Source: Planctomycetota bacterium (GTDB taxonomy: Bacteria; Planctomycetota; UBA1135; GCA-002686595). Taken from it: DNA of 64,000 nucleotides. Both the position numbers and the translations under genes were made by a program. The notes under the pieces are model-generated. The model saw only the letters and a program-made list of their open reading frames with translations. It was not told where the DNA came from and made no database searches. Where the stretch lies: positions 3,108 to 67,107 of the forward strand of contig NYYZ01000014.1 in the NCBI GenBank assembly GCA_002686945.1. The letters run 5' to 3'. This document shows, piece after piece, positions 34,004-42,185 of this stretch; within the stretch, counting starts at the first letter, position 1; every line of letters begins with the position of its first letter.

Positions 34004-34036
34004 TGGCCCCCGTAAGCGCCAAGCTTCCGGGGGCCA
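34004..34036 (-). terminator. 9-bp GC hairpin downstream of the Met-rich gene
   Basis: TGGCCCCCG (34004-34012) and CGGGGGCCA (34028-34036) pair perfectly around a 15-nt loop, 29 bp after the stop of the Met-rich gene. There is no T-run, so termination may need Rho or the hairpin may protect the 3' end. Confidence 0.5.
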
Positions 34037-34065
34037 GTGTTACTCAAGTGTCCCTGGTGCTCTGG

Positions 34066-35142
34066 TCACTCTACCTCGACGGTGACCTCTGTCGTTCCGG
34101 ACATTTCCATCGCCATTTCCATGTCCATCTGTTGGCCACCTGCGTCCATGCCCATGGCCATTTCCATGCTCATGGCTACTTCCATTTCGAGGCTCACCCC
34201 AGCAATGTGTCCGGCGCTTGCGTTCCACAGGAGCTCGCCATCGCCCTCCATGACATAGCTCACATCTACTGAACTCAGATCAACTTCGACGCCAGCCTCC
34301 GGGGGCAGGCTCTCCTCGATCTTCTCACGCATCATGTCGACCATATCGGTGGTGCAGTCCACTTCGATATCGATCTCAATGACCGCCACGCGGGCTCCTT
34401 CCACATCGCGGTAGCCCGTGAGCTTGCCGGTGATTGCGCCATCCATGTTGCCGCCCAGCATTTCCCGGATATCGCTCATCATGTCCGTATCAGGGCCCAT
34501 GGACATAGCGTTGTCTCCTCCCTCCATTTCTAGCTCAAGGCCGAGATCGCCACCGGGTGCCAGCAGATCGAGCATGATGGACAAGTCGATGTCCCAGGAC
34601 TCGCCTTCTGAGACATCTCCCTCTGGCAGCATGTGGCGCAGGCTGACATCCTCCAGCAGATTTTCGAGCAGCTCGTCATCGCCTTCTTCTCCTTCGGGCC
34701 AACTCATGATGTATTCCCCATCCTTCAAATTGAAGAGAACCGATGCCCCTTCCAACTCTGAGGTACCGCTGCCCGCGAGGTCCTCCGACTGTTCTTCGCC
34801 CATCATCTCCATCGTGGTTTCGCCGTTGATGGCAGTCTGGATGGAGTCGTAGGTGCGCTTGAGGCGCGCGGGCTGGCCTTTTGCCATGCGCTCATAGGCG
34901 TCGGTGAACTGATACTCCGTGGTGGTGATCATGTCCACCTCTATGCTGGGCATCATCGCATTCTCTTCCCCGTTCATCAGCATCTGCATGTCATCGAGGG
35001 TCATTTCGCTGGTGGTGAGAAAGGTCACGGTGACACTGGTGCCTTCTTCGGGGGCGAAGGCGATGGTGTCACGGGTGGGCAGGGCGGAGAGGAGCAGGGG
35101 TGCGGCCAAGAGGCCAAGCAGAGTCCAGGACAGATTCTTCAT
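34066..35142 (-). CDS. Secreted acidic, methionine-rich protein
   Basis: A 358-residue exported protein with a clear signal peptide (MKNLSWTLLGLLAAPLLLSA). The mature chain is strongly acidic and unusually Met-rich, above all in the last 40 residues (MEVAMSMEMAMGMDAGG, MDMEMAMEM). Clusters of MxM could bind soft metals such as Cu(I) or Ag(I), as in known Met-rich copper proteins; that is inference only. The body has repeated beta-type blocks (GSGTSELEGASVLF, ITGKLTGYRDVEGARVAVIEI). Family not recognised. Single gene, followed by a GC hairpin. Confidence 0.8.
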   Translation of the reverse strand: MKNLSWTLLGLLAAPLLLSALPTRDTIAFAPEEGTSVTVTFLTTSEMTLDDMQMLMNGEENAMMPSIEVDMITTTEYQFTDAYERMAKGQPARLKRTYDSIQTAINGETTMEMMGEEQSEDLAGSGTSELEGASVLFNLKDGEYIMSWPEGEEGDDELLENLLEDVSLRHMLPEGDVSEGESWDIDLSIMLDLLAPGGDLGLELEMEGGDNAMSMGPDTDMMSDIREMLGGNMDGAITGKLTGYRDVEGARVAVIEIDIEVDCTTDMVDMMREKIEESLPPEAGVEVDLSSVDVSYVMEGDGELLWNASAGHIAGVSLEMEVAMSMEMAMGMDAGGQQMDMEMAMEMSGTTEVTVEVE

Positions 35143-35368
35143 GTTGGTTTTTGGGTTCTACGTGCGTTGCACGGGCTGAGTGGGGGCTTGGAAGGGTCGG
35201 CACAGGGGGGCGCGGGTGGGTCCAAACCAGCAGGGACTGGGAGTTTACGGGGCAGGACCCCCGATCTTCGGCTCCTGAGGGATTCCCTGGAACAAAAATA
35301 CCCGATTCATACTCAGCAAGCCCCCAGGGAAGGCTCTCGGTACCTCCAGCATGAGATATGGTGCCCCC

Positions 35369-35593
35369 ATGAAGGTCAGCATCGAGTACTGCGTCACATG
35401 AAACTACCTCCCCCAAGCGGTCGGTCTGGCCGCTGAATTGAAGGAGGCTTTCGGTGAGATCGAGTTCACTGCGGTGGAGGGATCTGGGGGCGTCTTCGAG
35501 ATCACTGTCGATGACTCTCTTGTGTTCTCCAAGAAGGCTCTGGGCAGGTTTCCCGCCTACCAAGAGATCCCTACGCAGATTCAGATGGGGTGA
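35369..35593 (+). CDS. Selenoprotein W-like (Rdx family) with CxxU motif
   Basis: The 74-residue frame contains TGA at 35399-35401 (codon 11). Read as selenocysteine it gives VSIEYC-VT-U-NYLPQA, the CxxU site of the SelW/Rdx thioredoxin-like family. The rest follows the family closely: LAAELKEAF, then GVFEITVDDSLVFSKK and LGRFPAYQEI. A stem-loop with loop GGTCT begins after 6 nt (outer stem) or 14 nt (inner stem). Presumed role: cytoplasmic thiol/selenol redox protein. No ATG downstream of the TGA gives a sensible protein, so ordinary annotation would miss it completely. A TATGGT-like hexamer about 8 bp before the ATG may be its -10. Confidence 0.9.
35407..35447 (+). promoter_or_regulatory. 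Candidate bacterial SECIS stem-loop (SelW-like gene)
   Basis: Inner stem AGCGGTC (35416-35422) with GGCCGCT (35428-35434), one U-G wobble, loop GGTCT. Outer stem CCTCC (35407-35411) with GGAGG (35443-35447). The GGUCU loop is the same as the apical loop sequence of the E. coli fdhF SECIS, which SelB contacts. Confidence 0.7.
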
Positions 35594-35746
35594 TCCAGAT
35601 CGGTTAGGAACCAGTTGACGGCCAAGTTTGTGGCCCAGGCTCTACATTCGCGGAGCGAGGTGCCGGGTAGGGAGTGGACCCTGAAGGCTCCCTTCGGTCT
35701 TGACAAACTTCCAGTTGGTACCTGGTCCTCGCCAAAATCGGAGTCC

Positions 35747-35848
35747 CTAGATCGCGTAGACAACTAGGGCCAGGACCAGTGCAAGGAGGAAGGCTGTGGT
35801 AGCAGCTGGCACGGAGCCGCGTCGCGTAGATTCTGCTCGGACACCCAT
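35747..35848 (-). CDS. Possible 33-residue single-pass membrane peptide
   Basis: The frame encodes MGVRAESTRRG, then a clean hydrophobic helix (AFLLALVLALVVYAI) ending at the stop. The positive-inside N-terminus and single helix fit a small membrane protein. There is no ribosome binding site, and the frame is open further upstream, so this is a tentative call. Confidence 0.3.
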   Translation of the reverse strand: MGVRAESTRRGSVPAATTAFLLALVLALVVYAI

Positions 35849-35953
35849 TGGGAGGTGGGGAAGAGAAAGGAAATGGAAAAAAAGGGTGAGCAACCTATCC
35901 CAACGATCGGTAACTACCCCTCCATGTCTACCACGGCCTGGAAATCCGTGGGG

Positions 35954-35959
35954 TAGAAT
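35954..35959 (+). promoter_or_regulatory. TAGAAT -10-like hexamer upstream of pyk
   Basis: TAGAAT matches the hexamer seen before other genes, but here it lies about 130 bp before the pyk start, so it would give a long leader. It may instead serve a short unrecognised transcript. Confidence 0.3.
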
Positions 35960-36090
35960 CGGGAGAATCCCAACCGGACCCCTATCCAGGCTCCTGTGGA
36001 GAGCTTTAGGGCTTCTAGCAGTGGTGGTGGGCCTCAAAGATGTATTCTCTGCTCATCAGTTGGTCGTCCCAGGGCGTCCCATGAGTGTTC

Positions 36091-37569
36091 ATGTCCCAGC
36101 CACGCCCTACGACCGACCCCTCCTCTTCACCCACCGCAAGGGGTGCTCGGCAGGTGCCCTTCACAAAAATTGTCGCCACCATCGGTCCCGCTTCGGAGGA
36201 TCGCGTCGGCGAACTGATTGATGCTGGCCTTTCTGTTGCGCGCATCAATTTCAGCCATGGGGAAGAAGAGGAAGCCCGGCAGCGGATTGCAAAGGTGCGG
36301 GCAGCGGCCCAGAAGCGCTGCACTCCCATCGGAATCCTGGTGGATCTGCCCGGCCCCAAGATGCGTACCGGCACCTTTCCTGATGGCCGTGTCGAACTGG
36401 TTGATCGGGAGGTGATTCGCCTGCGGACGGGATCCGGCGAAGCTCTGCCTGGGGAGGTCTTGATCGATGTTCCGGCCATACACGAGAGCCTCAAGCCGGG
36501 CCATCGGGTTTTCTTGAACGATGGCCAGATCGAAATTCTGGTAGAGGACGGTTTTGGGGAAACGGTAGTCGGACGAGTGGAAAGGGGCGGTTCCCTGGGA
36601 AATCGCAAGGGTGTGCATATGCCCGATTCCGTTGTGGATTATGAACTGCCTACTCCTCGGGACCGCGCTTGGCTCAAGTTTGCCAAGGAGCTCGATGTGG
36701 AGCTGGTGGGGGTCAGTTTTGCGGCCCAGGCAAAGGAGCTACGCGAAATTCGCACGTTGATACCCAACGCAGCCATAGTCGCCAAGGTAGAACGGCGCGC
36801 CGCGGTGGATAACCTGGACGAGTTGCTCGAAGAGGCAGACGGTATCATGGTTGCCCGGGGCGACCTGGGTGTGGAACTCGAACTCGCGGACCTGCCACTG
36901 GTGCAAAAGTCGGCCTTGGCCGCAGCTGTACGAGCGGGCAAGTTCACCATCACCGCGACCGAGATGCTGGAGTCCATGATTCACTCCAGTCGTCCCACCC
37001 GGGCGGAGGTGACCGACGTTGCCAATGCTGTATTGGATGGTACCGATGCGGTGATGCTCTCAGCGGAGACTGCCATAGGCGATTATCCCGTGGAAGCGGT
37101 GCAGCAGATGTCGCAGATCGCTTTTTCAGTAGAACAGTCCCAGCGGTACCAGCATCGTCCACGGCTCAAACTGAACCCCGCGGAGGCCACTTTCTTCAAC
37201 GCGATTGCCATGGCCGCTGTCCACACGGCAAATACCCTGGGACTCAAGCGCATCGTGGCCTTCACCGAGACCGGCAATACCGTGCGCTTGATCTCAAGAT
37301 ACCGACCCAATGCCGAAATCATCGGGCTTTCCCCGAATCCTTCGGTGGTAGCACGCATGACTAGTCTGGCTCACGTGCGTCCGGTGCTGTTTCGCCGGGA
37401 AGCCAGCCTGGAGGATATGATTCACATTGCTTCCGAGGCACTGGAACTGCGGGGGGTTTGCGAAGCTGGCGAAGAAATCGTGATTGTTGCTGGTGTGCCT
37501 CCGGGAGTTGCGCGCAGTACCAACGTCATGAAACTTCACCGGATCGGAGAAGAGGTCAAATTTCATTGA
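36091..37569 (+). CDS. pyk: Pyruvate kinase
   Basis: It makes pyruvate and ATP from phosphoenolpyruvate and ADP. The 492-residue protein has KIVATIGPAS, ARINFSHG, DLPGPKMRTG, the catalytic Lys in IVAKVER, the Mg-binding MVARGDLGVEL, and the signature ATEMLESMIHSSRPTRAEV. The start at ATG 36091 (MSQPRP) is preferred over the in-frame GTG at 36085. The N-terminal 27 residues are a polar extension. The effector-binding C-terminal domain is present. It lies upstream of the MinD-like and ParA genes but is separated from them by a promoter. Confidence 0.97.
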   Translation: MSQPRPTTDPSSSPTARGARQVPFTKIVATIGPASEDRVGELIDAGLSVARINFSHGEEEEARQRIAKVRAAAQKRCTPIGILVDLPGPKMRTGTFPDGRVELVDREVIRLRTGSGEALPGEVLIDVPAIHESLKPGHRVFLNDGQIEILVEDGFGETVVGRVERGGSLGNRKGVHMPDSVVDYELPTPRDRAWLKFAKELDVELVGVSFAAQAKELREIRTLIPNAAIVAKVERRAAVDNLDELLEEADGIMVARGDLGVELELADLPLVQKSALAAAVRAGKFTITATEMLESMIHSSRPTRAEVTDVANAVLDGTDAVMLSAETAIGDYPVEAVQQMSQIAFSVEQSQRYQHRPRLKLNPAEATFFNAIAMAAVHTANTLGLKRIVAFTETGNTVRLISRYRPNAEIIGLSPNPSVVARMTSLAHVRPVLFRREASLEDMIHIASEALELRGVCEAGEEIVIVAGVPPGVARSTNVMKLHRIGEEVKFH

Positions 37570-37585
37570 ACCCTGGGTACAACCC

Positions 37586-37612
37586 TTGACCTTGGGGGCT
37601 TTGAAGTAGAAT
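37586..37612 (+). promoter_or_regulatory. Sigma70-like promoter of the MinD/ParA cluster
   Basis: TTGACC (37586-37591) and TAGAAT (37607-37612) are separated by 15 bp, or 16 bp if CTTGAC is used as the -35. The ATG at 37626 lies 14 bp after TAGAAT, leaving a leader of only about 7 nt without a Shine-Dalgarno. It is the clearest two-box promoter in the window. Confidence 0.6.
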
Positions 37613-37625
37613 CTGGCTCGGCCCC

Positions 37626-38531
37626 ATGTTGAATCGTCTCCAATTTTCGCGCCTCAATCCCTTACGTCGTTACGCTGGCGGCGGTGTCCAGAGTCGGTCT
37701 GCCCCCGAAGCGCAGGTTCCGCATGACCCAGAACTCGTGAGCGCAGCCCGAGTGGTTTGTGTAGCCAGTGGCAAGGGGGGTACGGGCAAGAGTGTGCTGG
37801 CTTCCAACCTGGCGATCCAACGTGCGCGCCGGGGCGAGCGTGTGTTGCTGGTGGACTTTGACGCAGGCATGGCCAATGCCCATCTGCTCCTTGGAATGAC
37901 GCCGGTGCATGACCTGGGGCATGTGCTTGATGGCCAGGTCAAGGCGCGCGAGGCTGTGATCGAAGGACCCCATGGGCTGAAGCTGCTCTCGGGTGGTGTG
38001 GGTCGTCAGGCGCTGGTCAATCCCACCCGGCGCCAGCTCGATCGGCTCTTCAAGGCTCTGATTCCCCTTGAGAGCGAGTTTGATCTGATCGTGATCGACC
38101 ATGGGGCGGGGCTTGGGTACTCCACCTTGGCCCATCTGGCAGCCACTAGCACCCTGATCCTGGTCACCAATCCAGAACTCACTGCACTGAGCGATGCCTA
38201 TGCCCTCTACAAGCGTGCGGTGACGGTCAATCCCTCCATCAGAGTCGGGGTTGTGGTCAATCGAGCAGGCGATGAGGCCGTAGCCGCAGCTGCCTGGGCG
38301 CGCTTCAGGGGGGCGGCCCTGCGCTTCCTGAAGCGTGAACCGGAATACATAGGCTGGGTGCCTGCTGATCCTGCCGTCACCCAGAGCGTGCAGCAGCGCA
38401 GCCCCGTGACCGTGGCCTGGCCCGCTTCTCCGGCGGCGCAGGCCTTGCAGGCTGTGGTGGAGTGGGGGCCCTTGGATCTGGCCTGCTCGTCCACCTCATT
38501 CTTCCAGGGTGCCCGGCGAGCCTTGCGCTGA
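37626..38531 (+). CDS. MinD/FlhG-type P-loop ATPase
   Basis: A 301-residue SIMIBI ATPase. The deviant Walker A is GKGGTGKS at residues 49-56; VLLVDFDAGMANAHLLLGM is switch I/Walker A' and LIVIDHGAGLG is Walker B. The pattern is closest to FlhG/MinD2 proteins that place flagella or other polar structures. The N-terminal 40 residues are a basic tail. It is followed 113 bp later by a ParA gene, which suggests a shared spatial-positioning function. No flagellar genes are in the window. Confidence 0.88.
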   Translation: MLNRLQFSRLNPLRRYAGGGVQSRSAPEAQVPHDPELVSAARVVCVASGKGGTGKSVLASNLAIQRARRGERVLLVDFDAGMANAHLLLGMTPVHDLGHVLDGQVKAREAVIEGPHGLKLLSGGVGRQALVNPTRRQLDRLFKALIPLESEFDLIVIDHGAGLGYSTLAHLAATSTLILVTNPELTALSDAYALYKRAVTVNPSIRVGVVVNRAGDEAVAAAAWARFRGAALRFLKREPEYIGWVPADPAVTQSVQQRSPVTVAWPASPAAQALQAVVEWGPLDLACSSTSFFQGARRALR

Positions 38532-38644
38532 CTAGTCGGATCCTAGATCGTGTTTGTCTGGCTTGCCCCATCCCTCGGCGGCATAATCAGACCGGAGCGA
38601 GTCTCGGCACTGTTTCGGGGCCCGGTCCAAGACAGCAATACCTC

Positions 38645-39535
38645 ATGACTCCTCAAGCCAGCATTCCCAAGCGGGGCCGCCATCCGGGCGGACCCTTGCA
38701 AGTGTTGGCGTTGGTCAACCAAAAGGGGGGCTGTGGCAAGACTACCACAGCGGTCAATCTGGCTGGCGCACTGGCCCAACGGGGGGAGCGTGTGTTGCTG
38801 GTGGATTTGGATCCCCAGTCCCACGCTACCATGGCCCTTGGTTGCGCGCCCCTGGAAGAACCCACGGTCGCCGAGGTCTTGCTCGATGAGGCTTACATCG
38901 AGCAGGCGATTCAGAGCGGCCCCTTGGGAATCGACCTGGTTCCTTCCCGGCCGCGGCTGGTGGAGTTCGAAGAGACCGCCGAGCGCTTGCTGCATCCGGA
39001 GCAGCGACTGAAGGTTTCCCTCGATGCGGTTCGCGATCGTTACGACTGGGTCATTGTGGACTGCCCGCCTCGTGCCGAGGGGGTGCTCTGTGCCAATGCG
39101 CTCTTTGCTTGTACGTCTGCCTTCCTGATCGTGGAGACCGGTGCTTTCGCCTTGCAGGGTGCCCTGCAAGCCTTGAGGGTTCTGGATGAGATGGGGGAGA
39201 ATCAGGGGCGTGTCTACGAAGTGCGTGTGGTCGGGACCCTCTTTGATCGTCGCATGCGTCTGGCCCGGGAACTGTTGGTGGCTTTGCATGCGCGTTTTGG
39301 CGCCGCCATGTTCGATACGGTGATTCGTACCAGCGTGCGCCTGCGCGAAGCCCCGGCGGTGGGCTTGCCGGTGCAGGCTCTGGACGCCTCCTGCCGCGCG
39401 ACCCAGGACTTTGCTGCCCTGGCCGGCGAGGTGGCCGGGATGTTTGGTCCCGAGGCGGATCCTGCCAGCCTGCTGCAGGCTGGCTTGACTCCTTCGCATG
39501 AGTCCTCTGTTTTGATTACCAGCAAGAACCACTAG
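38645..39535 (+). CDS. ParA-family partition ATPase
   Basis: A 296-residue ParA/Soj-type ATPase. Walker A is KGGCGKTT at residues 27-34; VLLVDLDPQSHATMALG and WVIVDCPPRAEGVL complete the nucleotide site. ParA proteins move cargo by dynamic binding to the nucleoid. No ParB gene and no parS-like repeat is adjacent, so the partner may be the helix-hairpin-helix protein downstream. I start at ATG 38645; the open frame upstream to 38462 overlaps the preceding gene and lacks homology. Confidence 0.92.
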   Translation: MTPQASIPKRGRHPGGPLQVLALVNQKGGCGKTTTAVNLAGALAQRGERVLLVDLDPQSHATMALGCAPLEEPTVAEVLLDEAYIEQAIQSGPLGIDLVPSRPRLVEFEETAERLLHPEQRLKVSLDAVRDRYDWVIVDCPPRAEGVLCANALFACTSAFLIVETGAFALQGALQALRVLDEMGENQGRVYEVRVVGTLFDRRMRLARELLVALHARFGAAMFDTVIRTSVRLREAPAVGLPVQALDASCRATQDFAALAGEVAGMFGPEADPASLLQAGLTPSHESSVLITSKNH

Positions 39536-39557
39536 ACGAGTACCACTCAAGAATCCC

Positions 39558-40895
39558 ATGGAAGCTCTAGCCCTGCTTTGCACCCTGCATGCTGACGGTC
39601 CCTCTACCCTCAAGCGCCTGCGTAGGGGTGGTTGTAATTCCCTGCGAGCCGTTGAGGGTCTGCCTGCAGAGGAACTGGCCAAGCTGGTGGGTATTTCTGC
39701 TTCCACTGCCAGGCGCTTCGTGCGCGAGGCGACCAACTTGCGTCAGCGTTTGGTGCCCGGTGAAGAGGCTCCTGCGTTGGATGTGGAGGAAGTTCCGGAG
39801 TTCTTGGATGCCGATCCGATTCAGGCGCCAGTTGGGGCTGCCCTGGATCAGCGCGATGAGTTGGCCATGGAGCGCATGTTGGCAGTGCCGATGGCAGAGT
39901 CAGCGACCGAGGAGCCCGGGGGAGAACAGGTTGAGGCATTCCAGCAGGCCGAAAGGGAGCCTGATCAGATTCCCGAAACCGTTCGGGATTCCAACCCGGG
40001 TCTCGAACCCGGCGCAGTAGATGGCTTGGATCGGGAGTTGAGTGATGTGCTGGCCAGACAGGGCGTAGTATCCCTCTGGGACCTGGCCAACCTGGATGCG
40101 GGAGCCTTCGCCCGTTCCAGCGGGGTGTCCTTTGGGCGTTTGACCCGGATTCGATTCCTGGCTCGTAGGGAGAACCCCGAGCGGCCGCCGGAACAACCGC
40201 CCGAGGAGGAGTCCGAAAGCTCCGATGAGATCTGGATCGACCTGCGTGAAGAGCCGGTTGTGATTGAGTCCAATGCGGTAGAGTCTGAAGCGATCGACTG
40301 GCAACCCCTTGAGTTGGAGCCGGTGGACCCTGAGCCGGTGGACCCTGAGCCAGTTGACCTAGAACCGGTTGACCTAGAACCGGTTGACCTAGCCGCTGAG
40401 CAAGCGGATCTTGAGGAGGTCCCGCCTGCAGAAGATTGGCATGGCGAAGATGAGGACAGTCCCATGCCAGGCATGCCGACCACGCGCTATGTTGCGCCCA
40501 GCGCCTACGAGCAGCCCGTGCCCCTCGATGGAGATCCCTCCCAACGGCCGCCCTTCTGGGAAGTGCGCGAAGAATGGCGTGCGGGGACCCATCGGGTGAA
40601 CGAGCAGGAGGTCCAGGAGGAGCTACCAGCAACCGATGCGCTTCCCGGGTCTGGTGCCCCTTCCAACGCTGACGTCCCGTCCGCCAGCACGACCCTGGGC
40701 TGGGATTTCAAGGTCCCCACTCCTCCCGGTTACTTGGCGCCCAGCAGCTATCCTCCGGTCCATCTGCCAAAAGCCGCGCATGTGCGCATTGATCGCTTGA
40801 CAGAGGGAGACACGGGGGGCGCGTCTGCAGGTCCCGATGACATCTGTACGGGCTCCGAAGAGCCCGATGAGGGCATCGCCGGGCCATTTGCCTGA
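39558..40895 (+). CDS. Two-HhH-domain protein with acidic EPVD-repeat linker
   Basis: A 445-residue protein. Residues about 14-58 (LRAVEGLPAEELAKLVGIS) and about 160-202 (LWDLANLDAGAFARSSGVS) each look like helix-hairpin-helix/SAM-like DNA- or protein-binding modules. Between and after them the chain is acidic and disordered. Residues about 254-278 are five tandem EPVDP/EPVDL pentapeptides. The C-terminal part contains two similar short motifs, TRYVAPSAY and PGYLAPSSY. It lies 22 bp after parA. A likely role is an adaptor between the ATPases and their cargo; no family is known to me. Confidence 0.7.
   Translation: MEALALLCTLHADGPSTLKRLRRGGCNSLRAVEGLPAEELAKLVGISASTARRFVREATNLRQRLVPGEEAPALDVEEVPEFLDADPIQAPVGAALDQRDELAMERMLAVPMAESATEEPGGEQVEAFQQAEREPDQIPETVRDSNPGLEPGAVDGLDRELSDVLARQGVVSLWDLANLDAGAFARSSGVSFGRLTRIRFLARRENPERPPEQPPEEESESSDEIWIDLREEPVVIESNAVESEAIDWQPLELEPVDPEPVDPEPVDLEPVDLEPVDLAAEQADLEEVPPAEDWHGEDEDSPMPGMPTTRYVAPSAYEQPVPLDGDPSQRPPFWEVREEWRAGTHRVNEQEVQEELPATDALPGSGAPSNADVPSASTTLGWDFKVPTPPGYLAPSSYPPVHLPKAAHVRIDRLTEGDTGGASAGPDDICTGSEEPDEGIAGPFA
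40317..40391 (+). repeat. Five tandem 15-bp units encoding EPVD(P/L)
   Basis: The coding sequence repeats in 15-bp units. Units 1-2 end in a Pro codon, units 3-5 in Leu, and units 4 and 5 are identical. This implies recent local expansion. Confidence 0.85.
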
Positions 40896-40928
40896 TGTTT
40901 CCCTCTCTGGGGGACACAGTTCGGACCC

Positions 40929-42125
40929 GTGCCTAGGGGACTCTTGAGTAGGCTGGGGTTCGTGGTGACCTTTCCGATCTCTTCCCTGGCAGCAGCGCTG
41001 TTGCTTTGCATGCCTTGTTCCGTTGGCGGTGCAGACTATCCCTGGGTAGGGGACTTGGACGGTCAGCCGGCTTTTGGATCCAAGGCGCAACTGCGGCAGG
41101 TGGAGAAATTCTGGCGCAAGCCAAGCACGGCGGATCAGGCGGTGCGTTTGGCCCTGGCGGATCTTCTGCCGCGCTTTGAATTAGAAGTTGCCATGGCGAG
41201 GGCCGAAGATCAGCGCCAGGGGATCGATCGATTGGTGTTGGCTTTTCACTCGGATCTGGAGGATCCCGAATTTGATCCTTCGGCTTTGGTCCTGGAGGAA
41301 CTGATTATCGATCCTTTCAGCGTTGGCTTGAATGCCCAGTACGCGCTGATCTTGGTTCGAGTGGCGGGAGACGCCCGTCGACAGGTGCGCATCTGGTTGC
41401 TGCAGGAGGGAGCGCAGGAGGTGCGCGAACTAACGGCGGCCTATTCGCTCCTGAACTCCCACACCTATGGCCTCGGACGCTTGGAAGAGGTTGGTTTGTT
41501 GCAGTTGATCATGGCGCGCCTCGACCTTGCGGCGCTTCGCTTGCGAGCGATTCTGGCGGATCTGGAGGTGTTTCAGGAGGGTCCCGGTTCAGAGCTCTCG
41601 GTGCCTAACTCAGATGCGGTGCGCTTGGCTCAGGCTTTTGTGATGGGTGAACGGGAGGCGGGGGGAGCCTGGAGTCAGTGGGTAAGCGGGGCCAAGCAAT
41701 CTGCCCGGGACTTTCAGTCTGGAACAAAGCTCGCCGCCTTGAACAAGAATCAGGCGGCTACCCTGGCTCTGCGGGAGGCGGGCCGCAAGAAGGCGGTCCA
41801 GAACCTGGTCCAGATGCGCGAACTGGCACCTGCTGATGGGACCTTCCCACTTCTTACTGGCAGCAACGCCAGGCTTTCCCGCTTCGAGCGCTGTCAGGAG
41901 GTTGTTCGTCTGGGTCTCGAGGCTCTTGCCAGAGACCCCTTCGCGGCTGAGGTTCACCAACTGGTGGGCATCAGTCTGGACTTTATCCGCAGCCGTCGGG
42001 ACGCCGCGGTCTATCTGGACCGCTATTTGCACCTCAAGGGGATCCGTTTCTACGACACCTGGACCGTGGCGCCCGGAATCCTGACCACCGCCGAACAGGA
42101 CGCGTTGCTGCGGGTCTTGAGTTGA
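40929..42125 (+). CDS. Exported protein of unknown function, TPR-like C-terminus
   Basis: A 398-residue protein with an N-terminal hydrophobic segment (FPISSLAAALLLCMPCSVGG), probably a signal peptide. The mature part is mostly helical; the region near 325-385 (EVVRLGLEALARDPFAAEVHQLVGISLDF) resembles one or two tetratricopeptide repeats. It contains no catalytic motif. The start is GTG at 40929. It ends the MinD-like, ParA and HhH run, 33 bp after the HhH gene. Confidence 0.72.
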   Translation: MPRGLLSRLGFVVTFPISSLAAALLLCMPCSVGGADYPWVGDLDGQPAFGSKAQLRQVEKFWRKPSTADQAVRLALADLLPRFELEVAMARAEDQRQGIDRLVLAFHSDLEDPEFDPSALVLEELIIDPFSVGLNAQYALILVRVAGDARRQVRIWLLQEGAQEVRELTAAYSLLNSHTYGLGRLEEVGLLQLIMARLDLAALRLRAILADLEVFQEGPGSELSVPNSDAVRLAQAFVMGEREAGGAWSQWVSGAKQSARDFQSGTKLAALNKNQAATLALREAGRKKAVQNLVQMRELAPADGTFPLLTGSNARLSRFERCQEVVRLGLEALARDPFAAEVHQLVGISLDFIRSRRDAAVYLDRYLHLKGIRFYDTWTVAPGILTTAEQDALLRVLS

Positions 42126-42185
42126 TCCTGACCGTCGAATTTCCTTGGCCGGAGGGCTTGTTCCCCAATCCACCTCCCATCTGGG

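Larger units (their letters stand above)
35594..36090. other. Intergenic stretch between SelW-like gene and pyruvate kinase
   Basis: About 500 bp without a confident gene. It contains a possible 33-residue membrane peptide on the minus strand (35747-35848) and a TAGAAT hexamer at 35954-35959. I looked for tRNA (including tRNA-Sec) by T-arm and cloverleaf features and found none. Confidence 0.6.

Noticed and set aside
35600-35650. Possible third copy of the 79-bp repeat
   Set aside because: Only about 14 bp around CTTGGCCGTCAAC resembles the repeat with a one-base gap; too short to separate from chance.
35581-35763. 60-residue minus-strand frame next to the SelW-like gene
   Set aside because: It overlaps the 3' end of the SelW-like gene, has no start signal, and its sequence matches nothing known to me.
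35594-36090. tRNA-Sec or other tRNA gene
   Set aside because: No T-arm consensus or cloverleaf with CCA-end pairing was found here or in the other intergenic stretches.
38543-39736. 397-codon open frame antisense to parA
   Set aside because: Shadow of the ParA gene; the composition is low-complexity Gln/Arg-rich and lacks motifs.
40317-40391. CRISPR-like array
   Set aside because: The 15-bp units are contiguous, without spacers, in frame inside a coding sequence and encode a pentapeptide repeat.
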